Shown in pieces: positions 18,693 to 26,155 of a DNA stretch of 64,000 nucleotides. The notes below the pieces were generated by a model. It saw nothing but the letters and a program-made list of their open reading frames with translations, made no database searches and had not been told where the DNA came from. Source of the DNA: Saprospiraceae bacterium. Lineage in GTDB: Bacteria > Bacteroidota > Bacteroidia > Chitinophagales > Saprospiraceae. Each line of letters starts with the position of its first letter. Within the stretch, counting starts at the first letter, position 1. Location of the stretch: assembly GCA_013360405.1 (NCBI GenBank), contig JABWBR010000001.1, positions 1 through 64,000 of the forward strand, in the 5' to 3' direction. The translations under genes were made by a program, and so were the position numbers.

Positions 18693-20234
18693 ATGACGAA
18701 ACACAACGAATCCTGGGGTTCACGGGTAGGCTTAGTACTGGCAATGGCCGGCAACGCCGTGGGCTTGGGCAACTTCCTGAGATTTCCGGTACAAGCCATT
18801 CAAAACGGCGGGGGTAGTTTTATTATTCCCTACCTGGTATGTTTTCTGCTGATGGGACTTCCTTTGTTATTTGTAGAATGGTCGATGGGGCGCTTCGGCG
18901 GTCGCTTTGGCCATCACAGCACGCCCTTCATACTCGACTCCATGTCGAAACAGCGCTTCTGGAAATACATCGGCGTGTTTGGCATCTTTACCAACCTGGC
19001 TGTAGCTTCTTATTACTGCTACCTCGAAAGCTGGACACTGGCTTACATCTGGCATTCCGTTATAGGAACGTTTAGTCCGATGGATCAGACACAGGTTTCC
19101 GCCTTTTTTGATCACTACACTGAGATCACTACCTCCACTACCGGTATTCCGTATGAAGCCGTCATTTTCTGGTTATTGTGTTTGACTTTAAACACCTATA
19201 TATTGTCGCGCGGCCTCAGTGGAGGGGTTGAGAAAGTAGCCAAAGTAGGCATGCCCTTGCTTATACTTTTCGGCATTATATTGGCCATCAAAGCCGTCAC
19301 ACTCAAGGCCGGCAGCCAGGGCGCCATCAATGACGGCACCGTTGGCCTCGAGTTCCTATGGACACCCGACCTGAAATCGATTTGGAATCCCACCGTTTGG
19401 CTGGCTGCCGCCGGGCAGATATTTTTTACGCTTTCGGTGGGTATGGGTAGCATTCAATGTTATGCCTCTTACTTGCGCTCGCGCGATGATATCGCGTTAA
19501 ATGCTATGAGTGCCGGTTGGATGAATGAATTTGTGGAAGTAGTCCTCGGCGGCTCTATCGTCATTTCTATTACGGTGGGTTATTTTGGTATTGAAGGCAT
19601 GACTAATCTGGTGAGTCAGGTAGGGGGACTTGGGCTGGGTTTCCGCACGCTGCCCTATTTATTCCAGCAATGGGGCCCCATATTGGCAGTGATAGCGGGT
19701 ATATTCTGGTTTGGCTTGCTATTTTTTGCGGGCATCACGTCTTCGCTGGCTATGGGCACGCCCTTTATGGGTTTCCTTCGCGACGAATTCGGCATGAGCC
19801 GCGAAAAGTCGGCCTGGTCCTTTGGTTTGTTCATCCTGATACTCGGCGCTCCCGCTGTATTCTTCTTCAAACAAGGCGTATTTGACGAGTTTGACTATTG
19901 GGCTGGTACGGTTTCGCTCGTAGTCTTTGCCCTGTTTGAAATCATCCTCTTTGCCTGGGTATTCGGCATGGACAAGGGCTGGGCGGAAATCACTTCCGGC
20001 GCCGACATCAAAGTGCCGCGCATTTTTAAATTTATTATTAAATTCATCACACCGCTACTACTTGGCGCCGTCTTTTTCGGCAGCTTGCCCGGTATTTGGG
20101 ATAAGCTGACCGCCGACACCAACGGCGCTGTCGTCTTTGGCAGGTTAATACTGCTTGCCGTGTGGATCGGAATTGCCGTGATGGTATATATTGCTTATCG
20201 CAAACGTCAAAAAGAAGGGAGGTTTACATCATGA
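18693..20234 (+). CDS. sodium-dependent transporter, NSS (SNF) family
   Basis: A 513-residue inner-membrane symporter of the LeuT fold that couples sodium entry to uptake of an amino acid or similar solute. The start SWGSRVGLVLAMAGNAVGLGNFLRFP contains the NSS signature, where TM1 unwinds to bind sodium and substrate. About 12 membrane segments follow, including GGSFIIPYLVCFLLMGLPLLFVEW and FFTLSVGMGSIQCYASYL (TM6 region). The substrate is not decidable by eye. The stop codon overlaps the start of a 50-residue membrane protein (ATGA), which resembles the MetS small subunit of the MetPS methionine transporter. That suggests methionine or another neutral amino acid, by inference. Confidence 0.94.
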   Translation: MTKHNESWGSRVGLVLAMAGNAVGLGNFLRFPVQAIQNGGGSFIIPYLVCFLLMGLPLLFVEWSMGRFGGRFGHHSTPFILDSMSKQRFWKYIGVFGIFTNLAVASYYCYLESWTLAYIWHSVIGTFSPMDQTQVSAFFDHYTEITTSTTGIPYEAVIFWLLCLTLNTYILSRGLSGGVEKVAKVGMPLLILFGIILAIKAVTLKAGSQGAINDGTVGLEFLWTPDLKSIWNPTVWLAAAGQIFFTLSVGMGSIQCYASYLRSRDDIALNAMSAGWMNEFVEVVLGGSIVISITVGYFGIEGMTNLVSQVGGLGLGFRTLPYLFQQWGPILAVIAGIFWFGLLFFAGITSSLAMGTPFMGFLRDEFGMSREKSAWSFGLFILILGAPAVFFFKQGVFDEFDYWAGTVSLVVFALFEIILFAWVFGMDKGWAEITSGADIKVPRIFKFIIKFITPLLLGAVFFGSLPGIWDKLTADTNGAVVFGRLILLAVWIGIAVMVYIAYRKRQKEGRFTS

Positions 20235-20383
20235 AAACTGAAGCACTGATTCTCATGCTTGCGGCTTATATCACGGTGACCGCCGTAACGATATACTTTT
20301 TCATTATGGTACTCAAAACGCCCCACAAACCCGAGGAAGGTGAAGAACACATCCCGGAGGTGAAGTCGTTTGATGTAACCTAG
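20231..20383 (+). CDS. MetS-like small subunit of NSS transporter (50 aa)
   Basis: A 50-residue protein with a single membrane helix (about 5-27, ALILMLAAYITVTAVTIYFFIMVL) followed by a charged tail KTPHKPEEGEEHIPEV. Small single-span subunits encoded right after an NSS transporter are known as the MetS family; in Corynebacterium MetS is needed for methionine uptake by MetP. The ATG overlaps the transporter TGA by 4 nt (ATGA), and a good purine-rich ribosome site, GAAGGGAGG, lies inside the transporter's 3' end, so translation is probably coupled. The MetS assignment rests on size, topology and position rather than a clear motif. Confidence 0.78.
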   Translation: MKTEALILMLAAYITVTAVTIYFFIMVLKTPHKPEEGEEHIPEVKSFDVT

Positions 20384-20460
20384 TTGATGTGCTAATGTGC
20401 TGATTAGTTAATGTGCTGACGGGATAATGTGCTGATGGGATAATGTGCTGATAATTAACA
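20384..20460. repeat. AATGTGCTGAT repeat block
   Basis: The spacer after the MetS-like gene holds four to five copies of TAATGTGCTGA variants ending in AATTAACACATTAA. An inverted version (CACATTAGTAAATCAGCACATCGGCACATC) recurs near 59160-59192, so this is a dispersed repeat class. Confidence 0.65.
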
Positions 20461-20480
20461 CATTAAAACAAGTAGTAAAA

Positions 20481-20576
20481 TTAGCAAATTAGCAAATTAG
20501 CAAATTAGCAAATTAGCAAATTAGCAAATTAGCAAATTAGCAAATTAGCAAATTAGCAAATTAGCAAATTAGCAAA
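20481..20576. repeat. TTAGCAAA octamer, 12 perfect tandem copies
   Basis: Twelve exact head-to-tail copies of TTAGCAAA fill 96 bp and end 15 bp before the GTG start of the P1 peptidase. Perfect short tandem arrays change copy number by strand slippage. Placed between a gene and any upstream promoter, it could vary the spacing or length of the leader. No open frame crosses it usefully. Confidence 0.95.
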
Positions 20577-20591
20577 AGCAAATCAAAACTC

Positions 20592-21746
20592 GTGAAACAC
20601 CTGCTAATAACCTGGCTCATCGCCTATACAACCACGTTGTCTATGGCTCAAGGTGCGCGCGCGCGCGACCTGGGAATTCCATTTGACGGAACCCCGGGTT
20701 ATTTCAACGCCATTACTGACGTCCCCGGTATCGAGGTTGGTTACACCACGCTTATTTCCGGCGAAGGTGAGTTGAAAGTGGGAAAAGGACCGGTGCGTAC
20801 CGGTGTGACCGTTATTTTGCCGAAAGGCAAAACCGCCGGCTTTTACCCCGCCGCCTGGTTTTCGCTCAACGGCGACGGCGAGATGACCGGGCTACCTTAC
20901 CTTGAAGACTACGGCATGGGCTACGGCCCGGTGGGCATTACCAATACCAACAGTGTGGGTACCGTACGAGACGCCATCGGCGCCTGGTGTTTCCGGCAGT
21001 TTTCTACCGGCGACTTCTTTGATTTTTCGTTTGGACTGCCCATCGTTGGCGAAACCTGGGACGGCGGCCTCAACGACATCAACGGCTACCACGTCAAACC
21101 CGAGCACGTATGGGAAGCTCTCGACAAAGCCGCTGCGGGCCCCGTGGCCGAAGGAAACGTCGGCGGAGGTACCGGAATGTGGTTATATGGCTTTAAAGGC
21201 GGTAGCGGTACGGCTTCGCGAAGGTTTGCCATCGACTCAACTACATCCTACACTTTGGGCGTATTCGTGCAGGCCAATTTCGGTATTCGCAAAGAACTAA
21301 CTATTGCCGGCGTGCCCATGGGCAAGGAGATCACCGAACTACAGCCCATTCAAAATACGGGAAGAAAAAAAGACGGCTCTATCATCGTGGTCATCGCCAC
21401 CGATGCCCCCTTGTTGCCCGGCCAACTCAAGCAGGTAGCCAAGCGGGCCACGCACGGCATAGCGCGCACCGGCTCTATTTCGCACAACGGCTCGGGCGAT
21501 ATCTTCCTGGCGCTTTCTACGGCCTCCCCCGAATACGCAGCCGATTCCCCATTTGAAACCTGGCGCGTATTGCCCAAATGGCAACTCGACGCTGTTTACA
21601 AAGCCACGGTAGAGGCCACCGAAGAAGCCATAATCAATGCCATGATCGCCGCCCGCGACCTGGATGGCATCAATGGCAATAAGTTTTTTGCGATTCCGCA
21701 TGACAGAATCAGGGAATTGCTCAGGAAGTACAATCGGGGAGGTTGA
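20592..21746 (+). CDS. P1 family (DmpA/S58) peptidase
   Basis: A 384-residue secreted enzyme of the DmpA/beta-aminopeptidase family: N-terminal nucleophile proteins that cleave themselves and then remove N-terminal residues from peptides. The start is a GTG, giving MKHLLITWLIAYTTTLSMAQG, a plausible signal peptide. Family landmarks are LGIPFDGTPGYFNAITDVPGIEVGYTT, NTNSVGTVRDAIGAW, NVGGGTGM and the self-cleavage site HNGSGDIFLALST, in which Ser301 after Gly300 would be the nucleophile. Length is normal. A GC dinucleotide run codes for GARAR next to the leader. It sits behind a 12-copy octamer repeat, so expression may vary by slippage (inference). Confidence 0.92.
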   Translation: MKHLLITWLIAYTTTLSMAQGARARDLGIPFDGTPGYFNAITDVPGIEVGYTTLISGEGELKVGKGPVRTGVTVILPKGKTAGFYPAAWFSLNGDGEMTGLPYLEDYGMGYGPVGITNTNSVGTVRDAIGAWCFRQFSTGDFFDFSFGLPIVGETWDGGLNDINGYHVKPEHVWEALDKAAAGPVAEGNVGGGTGMWLYGFKGGSGTASRRFAIDSTTSYTLGVFVQANFGIRKELTIAGVPMGKEITELQPIQNTGRKKDGSIIVVIATDAPLLPGQLKQVAKRATHGIARTGSISHNGSGDIFLALSTASPEYAADSPFETWRVLPKWQLDAVYKATVEATEEAIINAMIAARDLDGINGNKFFAIPHDRIRELLRKYNRGG

Positions 21747-21960
21747 TCTTAGACTGTTAGACTTTTGGACTATTGGACTGTTAGACTTTTGGACAATACG
21801 ACGACTTTGTGGTACTTAGTGCCCTTAGAGCCTTCGTGGTAAAAAATCGGAGTAAAGCGCTGTTTTTTTTAACACAAAGACCCAAAAGCCGCACAAAGGG
21901 CACAAAGCATAGCCCTTTTCTGTCCTAAACGACTATCAGATTGTGGGGATATACGACTTT
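21747..21960. repeat. intergenic dispersed repeats
   Basis: The spacer begins with copies of TTAGACTTTTGGACT. An imperfect inverted element follows: a CTTTGTGGTACTTAGTGCCC...CCTTCGTGG arm is answered by AACACAAAGACC...GCACAAAGGGCACAAAG. Elements of this cacaaag/ctttgtg kind are common between genes in Bacteroidota. No gene is seen here. Confidence 0.55.
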
Positions 21961-21972
21961 GCGAAAATTGTC

Positions 21973-21980
21973 TACATTTG
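21973..21980 (+). promoter_or_regulatory. candidate -7 element TACATTTG
   Basis: The octamer matches TAnnTTTG and lies 22 nt before the nucleoside permease ATG. The best upstream TTG (21941) is too far away (29 nt), so only the -7 part is supported. Confidence 0.4.
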
Positions 21981-22002
21981 ACAACAAACAAACAAAGCAA
22001 AC

Positions 22003-23238
22003 ATGAGTATCAAGTATCGGCTGATTTTAATGAACTTCCTGCAGTTCTTTCTTTGGGGCGCCTGGCTCATCTCCTTTGGCGGGTACATGATCAACACGCT
22101 TAAATTCAGTGGCGGAGAAGTGGGCAGCATCTACGCCACCATGGGGATTGCCTCGCTTTTCATGCCGGCCTTATTGGGTATGGTAGCCGACAAGTGGGTC
22201 AATGCGGAAAGAGTATTCGCCGCTTGCCATATCGCAGGCGCCGGGTTGTTAGTTTGGGCTTCCACGGTGACCGACTACACCACTTTATACCTCATCATGT
22301 TGCTGAATGCCATGGTATACATGCCCACCATTGCGCTTAATAATACCGTTTCCTATTCTATTTTAAAACAGAACGGATTAGACGTAGTAAAGGATTTCCC
22401 TCCCATTCGCGTATGGGGTACCGTAGGGTTCGTCTGCGCCATGTGGGTAGTAGATTTATTAGACTGGTCGATCAGTCCGATGCAATTATACGTGAGCGCT
22501 GCTGCCGCCTTGTTGCTTGGTCTATACGCATTGACCATGCCCAAATGCCCGCCGTCGAAGGCCAAGCAAGGCGACTCCCTCTATACCGCCTTGGGGCTGG
22601 ATGCTTTTGCGCTTTTCAAAAAAACGCGCATGGCCGTCTTTTTCATTTTCGCCATGTTGCTGGGAGCTGCTTTGCAGATCACCAACACCTTTGGAGAACC
22701 CTTCCTGCACGATTTCGACAAAGACTACGCCGATTCGTTTGCCGTACAGCATCCGGGCTTGTTGATGTCCGTATCACAAATATCAGAAACCCTCTTCATT
22801 CTTACCATACCCTTCTTTTTGCAGCGTTTCGGCATCAAAAAAGTCATGCTCATCAGCATTTTTGCCTGGGTGCTGCGTTTCGGCCTATTCGGCATCGGAG
22901 ACCCCGGTTCCGGTTTCATCTTCCTCTTTTTGTCGATGATCATCTACGGCATGGCCTTCGATTTCTTCAATATCTCGGGTTCGCTGGTCGTTGAAAAAGA
23001 AGCCGACGTAAAAATCAGGGCCAGCGCGCAGGGCTTGTTTATGCTCATGACCAACGGCCTGGGCGCCTTCATCGGCGGCACCCTCAGCGGCTGGGTAGTT
23101 GATTATTTTACCGATCCTAACGGCGTCAAAGACTGGCCCAATATTTGGTTTACGTTTGCCGGCTATGCGCTGGTGCTGGGGTTGATTTTTCCGTTTGTAT
23201 TTAAATACGACCATAAGAAGGAGGGGGCGAGGGGGTGA
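22003..23238 (+). CDS. nucleoside permease, NHS/NupG-like MFS transporter
   Basis: A 411-residue inner-membrane transporter. The opening MNFLQFFLWGAWLISFGGYM, the GSIYATMGIASLFMPALLGMVADKW loop and the IRVWGTVGFVCAMWVVD segment match the proton-coupled nucleoside symporters (NupG/XapB family) of the major facilitator superfamily. About 12 hydrophobic helices are visible with a cytoplasmic loop in the middle (KCPPSKAKQGDSLY). The role would be uptake of purine or pyrimidine nucleosides. It stands alone, with its own -7 promoter motif. Confidence 0.9.
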   Translation: MSIKYRLILMNFLQFFLWGAWLISFGGYMINTLKFSGGEVGSIYATMGIASLFMPALLGMVADKWVNAERVFAACHIAGAGLLVWASTVTDYTTLYLIMLLNAMVYMPTIALNNTVSYSILKQNGLDVVKDFPPIRVWGTVGFVCAMWVVDLLDWSISPMQLYVSAAAALLLGLYALTMPKCPPSKAKQGDSLYTALGLDAFALFKKTRMAVFFIFAMLLGAALQITNTFGEPFLHDFDKDYADSFAVQHPGLLMSVSQISETLFILTIPFFLQRFGIKKVMLISIFAWVLRFGLFGIGDPGSGFIFLFLSMIIYGMAFDFFNISGSLVVEKEADVKIRASAQGLFMLMTNGLGAFIGGTLSGWVVDYFTDPNGVKDWPNIWFTFAGYALVLGLIFPFVFKYDHKKEGARG

Positions 23239-23705
23239 GGGGGCGATCTTTGGGACCGTGCGACTTTTTCGCGCTTTGCCGGTCGTTGAGCGGAGTCGAA
23301 ACGGCGACCGTGCGGCCCCGGCAATTCAGGCGATAAGAAGGGGCGTACCGACTTGGCAAGGAAGCGAGTTATGAGATATTGCGATTTTTGTTGCGATCAT
23401 CATTTTTTATAGCGTGGTATCGTTAATAGTTGTATATTTATTCTTCAAAAAATAATTCACCTGCGGTTCGTCAAAATAAACAGGCCGGCATCATCACCGC
23501 CGTAGCCGAAAAAGTAGCCTCAACAATTACAATTTACCCGCGCTTTCAAAATAAACTGGAGTTTCGCCTTCTCGAAGTGGAGTAGAAGGTTGACGGTATG
23601 AATATGCCTGCTTAAAATCGGCTTTCGGGAGATTTGCCTTGTAATATACAGCAGCGTTGCAGTATATATCGGTATGACAAACTGTCACCAAATAATAAAA
23701 GACCA
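23239..23705. other. 467-bp spacer with a repeat and a possible coding relic
   Basis: The first part has GGTCGTTGAGCGGAGTCGAA (23281-23300), a widespread intergenic repeat. The second part contains a stop-free stretch on the plus strand (23430-23585, ending TAG) that reads like protein: it includes AGIITAVAEKVASTITIYPR and QNKLEFRLLEVE but has no ATG in a sensible place. I take it as a possible 3' relic of an unidentified gene. Confidence 0.4.
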
Positions 23706-24203
23706 ATGACCCAAATTCCAGTCTCCGACGCCATGAATACTTCTTCGGACTCCTTTCAATGCCGCTGGAAAAACCAGTGTCCGCTATCTACAAGTACTAA
23801 TAACGAAGAAAACGTTTCCGTATCACCGTTGAATAATTGGCTGCAGGTTTCACAACTCCCTTGCAAACAGCATTTACATCCGCACTATATCAGTATTCCC
23901 ACGCTGAGCGGTTTGGAATTCGTGAGGCCGGAAGAAGTTATTCGCTGTGAAGGCATGCAGCGACTCACCAAAGTATATATTGTCGGAGGAGTAATTATCA
24001 GCTCCTACAACATAGGCGAATTCAGCAAACTCCTTTGTCTTTGCGGTTTTTTCTCGCCCCACAAATCACACCTCATCAATCTAAAATATTTGCGCAGCTA
24101 TCACGCCGACGGCACTATTTTCTTGCGCGACGGCGCCTGTGTGCCGCTGGCTCGCAGGCGTCGGGATGCATTTTTTGATCTCGTTCGCCACAGCGACCGG
24201 TGA
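23706..24203 (+). CDS. orphan LytTR-domain protein 1
   Basis: About 165 residues from the ATG at 23706 (an upstream in-frame ATG at 23634 is possible). The C-terminal 100 residues form a LytTR DNA-binding domain: ISIPTLSGLEFVRPEEVIRCEG, SSYNIGEFSKLL, FFSPHKSHLINLKYLRSY and GACVPLARRRRDAF. No receiver domain precedes it. The N-terminal part is short and cysteine-bearing (FQCRWKNQCPL). A paralogue with the same layout lies at 44429. LytTR proteins bind direct repeats and usually control secreted or surface functions. A palindromic element shared with the paralogue lies about 60-120 bp downstream. No partner kinase is adjacent, so it may act as a one-component regulator (inference). Confidence 0.87.
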   Translation: MTQIPVSDAMNTSSDSFQCRWKNQCPLSTSTNNEENVSVSPLNNWLQVSQLPCKQHLHPHYISIPTLSGLEFVRPEEVIRCEGMQRLTKVYIVGGVIISSYNIGEFSKLLCLCGFFSPHKSHLINLKYLRSYHADGTIFLRDGACVPLARRRRDAFFDLVRHSDR

Positions 24204-24259
24204 TGCATGAATTTCGACCCGGCTATCCACCCGTAAACATTTCTAACAAAAATGGTAAC

Positions 24260-24322
24260 TGTTTAGGAGGGTTTAGTGCATGCGCAGTTTAGCTAAACCC
24301 TAACGCTAAGCCCTACTAAACA
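24260..24322. repeat. palindromic element downstream of LytTR gene 1
   Basis: Left arm TGTTTAG-GA-GGGTTTAG (24260-24276) is complementary to CTAAACCC (24293-24300) and CTAAACA (24316-24322). The stretch CTAAACCCTAACGCTAA (24293-24309) is repeated identically at 45037-45053, behind the second orphan LytTR gene, and both copies are preceded by a GTAACTGTT motif. It could be a terminator-like element, a dispersed repeat or a LytTR target. Confidence 0.7.
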
Positions 24323-24323
24323 A

Positions 24324-24713
24324 TCAAGTCTGCTGTTGCTTACCTACCCAATAAGCGCCGCCGGCGAAGGCCAGGGTCAGTGTTGTTCGAAACAGCAATG
24401 CAAATACCGTTTTCGTTTCGTAGAGCCCCCCGGCATTTACGTGCAGCATCAAGCCTATGAAGGCGGCGGCTAGCAGCCCGACCGCCGCCAACAACAGCCT
24501 ATAGGGGTACCTGGCACGCCGAAACAGGCCGTAGGCCGCAGCAAGATAAGCCAGGCTGCACAGGAAGTTGGCCCACACTACGAAGGACACATAATTGCCC
24601 TCCCTGGCGCGTATGCCGAACAAGTCGAAAATTACCGAGCTGCTCAGGAAGAGGGTCAACAGCGCGAAGGCCGTGAGAATCAGAGCCAACAGTTGATGCA
24701 GGTATTTTTTCAT
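24324..24713 (-). CDS. small four-helix membrane protein, unknown
   Basis: From the ATG at 24713 (MKKYLHQLL) the product has about 129 residues with four hydrophobic stretches (roughly LLALILTAFALLTLFLSSSVIF, VVWANFLCSLAYLAAAYGLF, LLLAAVGLLAAAFIGLML and VFALLFRTTLTLAFAGGAYWV). No motif identifies a family. A longer frame begins at 24788 but would add an improbable tail before the lysine-rich start. It converges with the LytTR gene. Confidence 0.68.
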   Translation of the reverse strand: MKKYLHQLLALILTAFALLTLFLSSSVIFDLFGIRAREGNYVSFVVWANFLCSLAYLAAAYGLFRRARYPYRLLLAAVGLLAAAFIGLMLHVNAGGLYETKTVFALLFRTTLTLAFAGGAYWVGKQQQT

Positions 24714-25031
24714 AGGAAAAAGTTGAATACGAAAGGCAATCGGAAACGGTGGAATGTTGTATGCGAATAGTTGTCTAAAATTAGACAAAAAAAATACTGC
24801 GGGTCATGATTTTTGTCATCCGGGGCTCTTCCGGCTATAAACCGGCCTTTATTTTTCAAAAAAGCGCCGACGCTTCATCCCGAATTTTCTACCGCTTGAT
24901 TCAAATTTATGACGTGTCGGTTTGAAAAACTGGCAGGACGTACCCTCCTGCATGTACATTTGGCTCATCAAAAAAACGAGGCCGCAAGGATCCTCGGCAG
25001 GTAAAACTTCCAACTAAAAACACTTAAAATC
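24714..25031. promoter_or_regulatory. divergent spacer with -7 motif before the GRAS gene
   Basis: A 318-bp divergent intergenic region. TACATTTG at 24955-24962 matches TAnnTTTG and would give a leader of about 65 nt for the GRAS gene; TTTG at 24921-24924 lies 30 nt upstream, wider than usual. A small hairpin (GCAGGA...TCCTGC, 24932-24951) lies between these two motifs. No gene is seen. Confidence 0.4.
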
Positions 25032-26105
25032 ATGGGCCAAACAACTGAATTTGCCATCTACCAAACCCTGAGCGACTTCATGAAGACGGCGCCGCATTTC
25101 GACGGCATAAACAGGCACGAAATTGAGTCGTTTTTCTCCTACTGCATGGAGGGCATGGACAACGACTCCGAAAAACTCTTAGCCACCTTGTTCATCAAAG
25201 CATTGAACAAAAAAATCAACTCGGAATACATCGGCGAGAATATCTATCTCGGCAAATACGAAATCGCGCAAATCCAGTTGTTTAATATTCTGATAGAAAA
25301 ATTCCCCTTTGTAAAATTCAGCCAGCACATCACTAACAGCGCTATCGCTGAACAAATGCAGGGCTGCGAAGAAGTAACGCTCGTGGACATCGGCATCGGA
25401 GAGGGCATGCAGGTCGCCAATATCATCGAACTGGCCAAAAACCTGCCCCAACTCAGGAGCCTGCACGTGGTAGGTATCGAGCCCTTCGGCGATGCGCTCA
25501 ACAAGGCAAGGGAAACCATCCTCGGCTATAATGACCGCGCGCCCTTTGAAATCAGCTTTACAGCCGTACACGACGCGGTTGAAAACGTGGATTTTTCTGC
25601 TATCCGGAATGTCGGCGGCAAAATCATCGTAAATGCCTCTCTCTCCCTGCACCACATCCAGTCAGACGAACTCCGCCTCAAAACTATCAACAGGGTGAAG
25701 GCCATACGCCCCGACGCTTTCCTGCTCATCGAGCCGAACGTGAATCACTACGAGCCTGATTTTCACGCGCGCTTCATTAACTGCTACAAGCATTTTTACC
25801 ATATTTTCCAGGTAATCGACCGCATCGAAAATATAAGCAATACCGACAAAAATGCCCTGAAACTATTCTTCGGCCGCGAAATCGAAGATATCATCGGCAA
25901 AGAGGAGAGCGACCGCTTCGAGAAACACGAACCCGCCTCGCACTGGATTGAGCGCCTCAGAAAGAGCAATTTTTCTATCAAAAACGATTTCCTGAAATCG
26001 CCCGTCGTAGCAGGCTGCGGCGTGGAAATCAACTACCACAAAGAGGGCTTCCTCGGCTTTACCCACGGCGACGAAACGGTATTAGCCGTAATCTATGCCA
26101 ATTGA
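25032..26105 (+). CDS. bacterial GRAS-domain protein (predicted SAM-dependent methyltransferase)
   Basis: A 357-residue cytoplasmic protein that aligns by eye with the whole GRAS domain of plant DELLA/SCARECROW regulators. Landmarks: the VHIID block as VTLVDIGIGEGMQVANIIELA (Asp119), a Rossmann SAM-binding loop; LSLHHI in LHR2; IEPNVNHYEPDFHARF (Glu234), matching plant VEQEANHN.P.F..RF; the PFYRE-block FFGREIEDII (279-288); and the SAW block beginning RFEKHEPASHW (Arg295, Glu297, His299, Trp305), matching plant RVERHE...W. Bacterial GRAS proteins were proposed by Zhang, Iyer and Aravind to be small-molecule methyltransferases ancestral to the plant family. The substrate is unknown. It is followed at 50 bp by a HisC-like aminotransferase, likely in one transcript. 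Confidence 0.9.
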   Translation: MGQTTEFAIYQTLSDFMKTAPHFDGINRHEIESFFSYCMEGMDNDSEKLLATLFIKALNKKINSEYIGENIYLGKYEIAQIQLFNILIEKFPFVKFSQHITNSAIAEQMQGCEEVTLVDIGIGEGMQVANIIELAKNLPQLRSLHVVGIEPFGDALNKARETILGYNDRAPFEISFTAVHDAVENVDFSAIRNVGGKIIVNASLSLHHIQSDELRLKTINRVKAIRPDAFLLIEPNVNHYEPDFHARFINCYKHFYHIFQVIDRIENISNTDKNALKLFFGREIEDIIGKEESDRFEKHEPASHWIERLRKSNFSIKNDFLKSPVVAGCGVEINYHKEGFLGFTHGDETVLAVIYAN

Positions 26106-26155
26106 TTGCGCATAGCCCCCTCACAACACCGACTTCACATCAACACACTATATCC

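Noticed and set aside
26102-26155. Upstream extension of the aminotransferase beginning inside the GRAS gene end
   Set aside because: The added residues (IAHSPLTTPTSHQHTIS) are not enzyme-like; the ATG at 26156 gives the usual N-terminus for the family.
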